Positions 52,679 through 56,427 of a stretch of DNA of 56,427 nucleotides are shown in pieces. The notes below the pieces were generated by a model. It was not told the origin of the DNA, did not search any database, and saw only the letters and a program-made list of their open reading frames with translations. The position numbers and the translations under genes are program-made. The DNA comes from an uncultured Peptostreptococcaceae bacterium (GTDB lineage: Bacteria; Bacillota; Clostridia; Peptostreptococcales; Anaerovoracaceae): positions 1 through 56,427 of the forward strand of contig CATJIF010000125.1 of the NCBI GenBank assembly GCA_949740445.1. Direction: 5' to 3'. How positions within the stretch are numbered: position 1 is the stretch's first letter; each line of letters begins with the position of its first letter.

Positions 52679-53128
52679 ATGAAATACTGTTGTCCAGAGC
52701 ACATCGACGGCTACTGTCAGCCGGTGATCGACGAAAGCCCATTTCGGGAAATCCGCGATAAATATGCGAATGCGCACCGGTTTTTGTATCAGATAAAATG
52801 CGACTGCGGAGGCTATGTTTTCCGCATTGTGTGCGATAAACATCCTACTCTGGTCGCTGTCTGCCCTCACTGCGGCAGAAAAATTACGGTATTTGATATG
52901 GCGGAATACACCACAGGGAGCAAGGGCGAAGAAGCACTGGAGGGCATTTTGCTTCGCACTGGCGATGGAAACGAGCTGTTTCAGCTCTGCGCCATGTACG
53001 AATACGGCGAGGTCTACCGCGGCTTTGGCGATGGCTTCGATTTTAACGATGTTTCCTGGGGAAGCGCATGGGCCTGTGATGAGGCAACAAAGCGCATTAC
53101 GATGGTGCTGGATAAAGAAATCGAATAG
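52679..53128 (+). CDS. Small zinc-ribbon protein of unknown function
   Basis: A 149-residue protein with many cysteines: CCPEHIDGYC at the start, CDCGG near residue 41 and CPHCGRK near residue 63. The last two pairs look like a zinc ribbon. The C-terminal half is acidic and aromatic. AAAGGAAG lies 9 nt before the ATG. A dyad ATTTC-TGATA-GAAAT (52610-52624) sits in the leader. No family is recognised. Confidence 0.7.
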   Translation: MKYCCPEHIDGYCQPVIDESPFREIRDKYANAHRFLYQIKCDCGGYVFRIVCDKHPTLVAVCPHCGRKITVFDMAEYTTGSKGEEALEGILLRTGDGNELFQLCAMYEYGEVYRGFGDGFDFNDVSWGSAWACDEATKRITMVLDKEIE

Positions 53129-53214
53129 GCATCGGAAGTGCACTCCACCGCAAGGCAGCAACATCGGGCGCAATGTCAGCGGATGCGGCAGCACTCCCGG
53201 GAGAGCCGTGCTCC

Positions 53215-53907
53215 TCATTCAAATCCATGAAACGATACTAAGCTCTGGAATCTGGCAGGCGTCAGAATCCGGAGCTTTTTCTTTTGAATCTCCACAGCGC
53301 CTTCCTTGCGCAGGGCGGAGCAGACCCGGGAGACCTGAACCCGGGAGGCTCCGATGGCCGAGGCCAGCTCTGACTGCGAAAAGGGCAGATAGCCTAAAGC
53401 GTGGTAATCTTCGCTCTGCATGTACAAAACGATAAAATTAGCCAATTTAGAAAGAACACTGTTGCTGGACTGAGATTCGGCATCGTAGCACATGAGCTTT
53501 AGAACATCGCTGTAGTACAGCAGCAAATCAGTGGCAAACTGGGGATTTTTTCGAAAGAGCCCGGTCAGATCCTGCGCAGAGAGCTGGAGTACAGACAGAG
53601 GGGTAAGCGCCGTAGTAGTTACCACAACGCTGCTGTTCTGGCGCAGCCCGTCCATGACGAAAAGCGAGTTTTTCCGGTGATAGCCCAGGATGCGCTCATA
53701 ACCGTGCACATTGAGAACGCTGACCTTTACCAGCCCATCCAAAAGAAAATAGACGCAAGGGGAAGGCGAACCGCCACTGCTGATTGCCGTGTGGCGGGCA
53801 ATGGAGATGGGAGGGGCGGAATGTTTTAGAAGAAATTCCCGGTAGTCTTTCAGACTGTCATTTAAAATAAACGAAAAAGAACAATCGGTGCGGCAATCAG
53901 TTTTCAT
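53215..53907 (-). CDS. Crp/Fnr-family transcriptional regulator
   Basis: A 230-residue regulator: a cyclic-nucleotide-binding-type beta roll (residues 25-140), a long dimerisation helix and a C-terminal helix-turn-helix (LPFSQSELASAIGASRVQVSRVCSAL). ATG 53907 is chosen; AGGAG lies about 12 nt upstream, slightly far. Cys5 and Cys9 at the N-terminus could be metal ligands but the FNR pattern is incomplete. It is divergent from the 2-enoate reductase gene and probably controls it. Confidence 0.88.
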   Translation of the reverse strand: MKTDCRTDCSFSFILNDSLKDYREFLLKHSAPPISIARHTAISSGGSPSPCVYFLLDGLVKVSVLNVHGYERILGYHRKNSLFVMDGLRQNSSVVVTTTALTPLSVLQLSAQDLTGLFRKNPQFATDLLLYYSDVLKLMCYDAESQSSNSVLSKLANFIVLYMQSEDYHALGYLPFSQSELASAIGASRVQVSRVCSALRKEGAVEIQKKKLRILTPARFQSLVSFHGFE

Positions 53908-54275
53908 ACAACTTGTAATCTCCTGTATATTTTTAATAACAGTATCATACGATATTGTTTTATTTTTGTCAATCCTTGTATAATGACAGGCAAAGATGCG
54001 CTGTTTCGACAAAAATCGTTCTTTCACGTGCGGGAATTTGCATGCGCTGTGCCCAAGATTGTGGAAAAATGCGCGCAGGGCATGGAACGAAAGAGGAACG
54101 GCAGCTACAAACTAACAAAAGAAAACCGCTTTTGGTGAACGGGCGCAGGAATGCTTCTGTAGAGAAGACGTTTTCCCGGCAGCATGCAGGCGTTTGTTTA
54201 CCGGGCAAGTCAGGAACAGCAGCAAATCTGCGCAAAGCGATACGCGCAGGTCAACGCTGCAGCAAGGAGGAAAAA
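53908..54275. other. 368-bp divergent region between the Crp/Fnr gene and the 2-enoate reductase gene
   Basis: It holds a rightward promoter (53955-53984), a dyad TATC-ATAC-GATA (53943-53954) touching its -35 box, and a roughly 285-nt leader with no clear structure that ends in AAGGAGGA before the ATG. The open frame continuing upstream from the reductase has no start signal and is not treated as coding. Confidence 0.6.
53955..53984 (+). promoter_or_regulatory. Promoter of the 2-enoate reductase gene
   Basis: TTGTTT (53955-53960), an 18-bp spacer and a perfect TATAAT (53979-53984). A TATC-N4-GATA dyad, compatible in size with Crp/Fnr sites but not a good match to the FNR consensus, abuts the -35. 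Confidence 0.6.
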
Positions 54276-56213
54276 ATGTCAAAGCCAATGTTTCCCCATC
54301 TGTTTTCGCCGGCAAAGATCGGCAATCTGGAGCTGAAAAACCGCATTTTGAAAGCACCGCAGTCCTCGGGCATGAGCAACATGGACGGTACGGTGTCGGA
54401 ACGGCTGGTTCGCTATTACAGAAAGCAGGCAGCTGGCGGCGCGGGCATGATCGTAGTCGAATACGCATATGTGGACGACATCGGCGCAAAATCCGCTCAC
54501 TGCCACCTGGGTATTTCCAGCAATGAGCACATTCCCGGCCTGGCGTGGCTTGCGGAAAATATCAGAGAGCAGGGTTCGGTGCCCGCGATTCAGATCGAAC
54601 ACTGCGGCCGGCAGAAGTTCCTGGGAACACAGCCCATCTGCGCGCCCTCTGCCATTCCCTGGCCAAAACTGTGGAATCAATACGGCGTACAGGCAGTTCC
54701 TCACGTGCTGACCATCGAGGAGATTCAGGACATCGTAAAAGCGTTTGGCGACTCGGCGCTGCGGGCGAAGATGGCGGGCTTTGAACTTGTGGAAATCCAC
54801 GGTGCGCACGGATACCTGCTGACTAACTTCTTCTCGCCCACCACAAACCACAGAGATGACCTGTACGGCGGCAGCCTGGAAAACCGCATGCGCATTTATG
54901 TGGAAATCGTGCGCGACGTGCGGAAGAAGGTAGGACCGGACTTCCCGGTTACCATCCGCCTCAGCGGTACGGATTACGAGCCTGACGGCTTCCCCATCGA
55001 GGACACCATCGAGCTTGCCAAGGTGCTGGAGCGCGAAGGAATTGACGCCTTCCACATTTCCGGCGGCGACCACCATCAGATGATCCATCAGGTATCGCCC
55101 ATGGCCATGCCGCGCTGCTACAATACCTGGGCGGCGGCAGAGATCAAGAAGGCGGTTTCTGTACCGGTGATCGCTTCCGGTTCCATTACGCTGCCGGAGC
55201 TGGCGGAAGAAATCATCGCTTCCGGCAAGGGCGACTTCGTGGGCTTGGGCCGTCCGCTGTGGGCCGATCCCGAATGGCCGCTGAAGGCAGAAGAGGGCCG
55301 GCCGGAGGATATCCGTCCCTGCATCCGCTGCAACGAAGGCTGTCTGGAGCGGACTTTCTTCAACTATAAAGCGATTACCTGTGCGGTCAATCCCACCATC
55401 AGCCGCGAGGGCGAGCTGGAAATCACAGAGGCGGCGAAAAAGCGCAACATCGCCGTCGTAGGAGCTGGCCCGGCAGGGCTTGAAGTAGCGCGGGTGCTTA
55501 AGCTGCGCGGCCACGAGGTTACGATTTTCGAAAAGGGAAAGAAGGGCGGCCAGCTGAACGAGGCTTCCGTTCCGGACTTTAAGGCGGACATCCGTTCGCT
55601 GAAAGAATCCATGCTGACAGCAGTGGATAAGCTGGGAATTGCCATTGTGGAAAAAGAAGTCACTGCGGCAGATCTGGAAACGTATGATGCAGTTGTCTGC
55701 GCTACGGGAAGCACACCCAAGAAGCTGCCGCTGCCCGGCGCAGATCTGGACATTGCCGTGGATGCGGCCGATTATCTGAACGATAAAAAGGCAGTAGGCA
55801 AGAAGGTTGTTGTTTTGGGTGTTGGCCTGGTGGGCTCGGAAACCGCGCTGCACCTTGCAGAAAACGGCCACCAGGTAACGCTGGTTGGCAGAAAGCCCGA
55901 CATTATGAAGGGCGTAGCTGTTACGGATTTCCTGGCCTACATGGAGCGGATTGCCAAGACGGATATGGAAATTTGCACCCTGACCACGCCGCTGGAAATC
56001 GTAGCTGACGGCGTTATGGTCGAGCACAAGGGCAAGCGCCGCAAAATCGAAGCCGATACCGTGCTCTATGCGTTTGGCGCAAAGACAGAACAGGATTTGT
56101 ACCACGCGCTGAAGGAAGCCGGCAAAGAAGCCTATCTGATCGGCGATGCGGTATTCCCCGGAAAGATTATGGATGCGATCCACACCGGCTACCGCTTGGG
56201 CCTGAAGCTGTAA
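54276..56213 (+). CDS. NADH:flavin oxidoreductase / 2-enoate reductase
   Basis: A 645-residue three-part flavoprotein: an old-yellow-enzyme TIM barrel (residues 1-340), a 4Fe-4S cluster site with Cys349, Cys352, Cys356 and Cys369, then an FAD/NAD(P)H-binding half with AVVGAGPAGLEVARVL and VVVLGVGLVGSETALHL. This is the 2-enoate reductase, 2,4-dienoyl-CoA reductase (FadH) and BaiCD layout, which reduces activated C=C bonds. ATG 54276 has AAGGAGGA 5 nt upstream. The barrel motif HGAHGYLLTNFFSPTTNHRDD is complete. The substrate is not predictable. Confidence 0.93.
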   Translation: MSKPMFPHLFSPAKIGNLELKNRILKAPQSSGMSNMDGTVSERLVRYYRKQAAGGAGMIVVEYAYVDDIGAKSAHCHLGISSNEHIPGLAWLAENIREQGSVPAIQIEHCGRQKFLGTQPICAPSAIPWPKLWNQYGVQAVPHVLTIEEIQDIVKAFGDSALRAKMAGFELVEIHGAHGYLLTNFFSPTTNHRDDLYGGSLENRMRIYVEIVRDVRKKVGPDFPVTIRLSGTDYEPDGFPIEDTIELAKVLEREGIDAFHISGGDHHQMIHQVSPMAMPRCYNTWAAAEIKKAVSVPVIASGSITLPELAEEIIASGKGDFVGLGRPLWADPEWPLKAEEGRPEDIRPCIRCNEGCLERTFFNYKAITCAVNPTISREGELEITEAAKKRNIAVVGAGPAGLEVARVLKLRGHEVTIFEKGKKGGQLNEASVPDFKADIRSLKESMLTAVDKLGIAIVEKEVTAADLETYDAVVCATGSTPKKLPLPGADLDIAVDAADYLNDKKAVGKKVVVLGVGLVGSETALHLAENGHQVTLVGRKPDIMKGVAVTDFLAYMERIAKTDMEICTLTTPLEIVADGVMVEHKGKRRKIEADTVLYAFGAKTEQDLYHALKEAGKEAYLIGDAVFPGKIMDAIHTGYRLGLKL

Positions 56214-56251
56214 CCATCTTCGACTGCAAACGCAAGCGGATAGAGCAAATA

Positions 56252-56290
56252 AAACAAGGGACTGCCACGCGAAAGGCAGTCCCTTGTTTG
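56252..56290. terminator. Bidirectional terminator after the 2-enoate reductase gene
   Basis: AAACAAGGGACTGCC (56252-56266) pairs perfectly over 15 bp with 56275-56289 around an eight-base loop, between two convergent genes. Confidence 0.92.
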
Positions 56291-56293
56291 CTG

Positions 56294-56427
56294 CTATGCG
56301 TTGAGCACAGCGCGCTGTGAACGTGCGAGCTCGTCTAAATACTCACCCAGCTTTTCCAATCCTTCTCTGAAATATGCTACGTCGCCGAAGCCATAGCCGA
56401 TGCGGAAGCTTTTTTCCTGCTGAAAAC
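56294..56427 (-). CDS. C-terminal end of a PLP-dependent aminotransferase (partial)
   Basis: The window ends inside a minus-strand gene; 44 codons are visible, ending at TAG (56294-56296). The tail EKSFRIGYGFGDVAYFREGL followed by EKLGEYLDELA matches the end of class I/II aminotransferases, where the Arg in SFRIGYG binds the substrate carboxylate. The specific reaction cannot be told. Confidence 0.75.
   Translation of the reverse strand, partial: FQQEKSFRIGYGFGDVAYFREGLEKLGEYLDELARSQRAVLNA

Noticed and set aside
53955-54275. In-frame upstream extension of the 2-enoate reductase
   Set aside because: The 107 extra codons start at the -35 box of a good promoter, lack a ribosome binding site, and the family begins at the MSKPMFPHLF start with AAGGAGGA.
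54279-56183. Very long minus-strand frame (634 codons) opposite the 2-enoate reductase
   Set aside because: The sense strand encodes a clear flavoenzyme with intact FAD, NAD and FeS motifs; the antisense frame is a shadow favoured by GC-rich third positions and has no start signal.

Overview
The window reads as a chromosomal segment of an anaerobic, motile member of the Firmicutes, class Clostridia. The support is a single long flagellar/chemotaxis operon with Gram-positive features (fliY, flbD/swrD, cheC-cheD-cheV, a WhiG/FliA sigma factor), a ptb-buk butyrate pair, an archaeal/clostridial-type V-ATPase of the Na+ kind, an FeS flavin 2-enoate reductase, and strong AGGAGG ribosome binding sites with many TTG and GTG starts. 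A family-level placement is not possible from sequence alone. I see no tRNA, rRNA, CRISPR array, insertion sequence or prophage.

Layout. 1-2828: end of a membrane protein, a short pyruvate-kinase-like protein, a small unknown protein (minus strand) and a PHP-domain phosphoesterase. 2829-3645: about 0.8 kb without a credible gene. 3646-30064: one collinear set of 30 genes, flgB-flgC-fliE-fliF-fliG-fliH-fliI-fliJ-fliK-flgD-(TIGR02530-type)-flgE-flbD-motA-motB-fliM-fliY-cheY-fliO-fliP-fliQ-fliR-flhB-flhA-fliA-flgF-flgG-cheC-cheD-cheV, closed by an EAL-like/HDOD gene. It builds the rod, hook, MS ring, switch, export gate, stator and the flagellar sigma factor. fliL, flhF, flhG, cheA, cheW, cheB and cheR are not in it. 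30065-31484: a consensus promoter, a roughly 265-nt structured leader, then rplM-rpsI and a strong terminator. 31609-33711 (minus): an AgrC/AgrA-like two-component pair. 34014-38540: a CpXC protein and a TPR protein in one apparent operon with ptb and buk. 38541-42863: a YfcC-family carrier, a LysR regulator, an M20 carboxypeptidase and a VOC protein. 43051-51902: nine V-ATPase genes. 52040-56427: a CuZn-SOD-like protein, a zinc-ribbon protein, a Crp/Fnr regulator divergent from a 2-enoate reductase, and the end of an aminotransferase.

How the parts fit. The flagellar operon supplies nearly the whole basal body and the CheY-P removal branch (FliY, CheC, CheD, CheV), but not the kinase and receptor-methylation branch, which must be elsewhere. 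The stator (MotB/MotA) and the V-ATPase K subunit both carry residues typical of Na+-coupled relatives, so a sodium-based energy economy is a reasonable inference. The most informative non-coding signals are: a matched pair of LysR-type boxes, one centred near -64 of a yfcC promoter and one on the lysR start site; a 21-bp-period direct repeat in front of the LytTR response regulator; an inverted repeat bracketing the PHP promoter; a perfect 16-bp hairpin between flgE and flbD; and the long rplM leader. The most informative protein oddities are a recently duplicated CheY-docking module inside FliY, NPSH in place of NPTH in FlhB, a lost catalytic Asn in CheC site 1, and a His-to-Gln change at the zinc site of the SOD-like protein. 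I found no clear undescribed multi-gene defence or effector system; the CpXC/TPR pair coupled to ptb-buk is the closest thing to an uncharacterised module.
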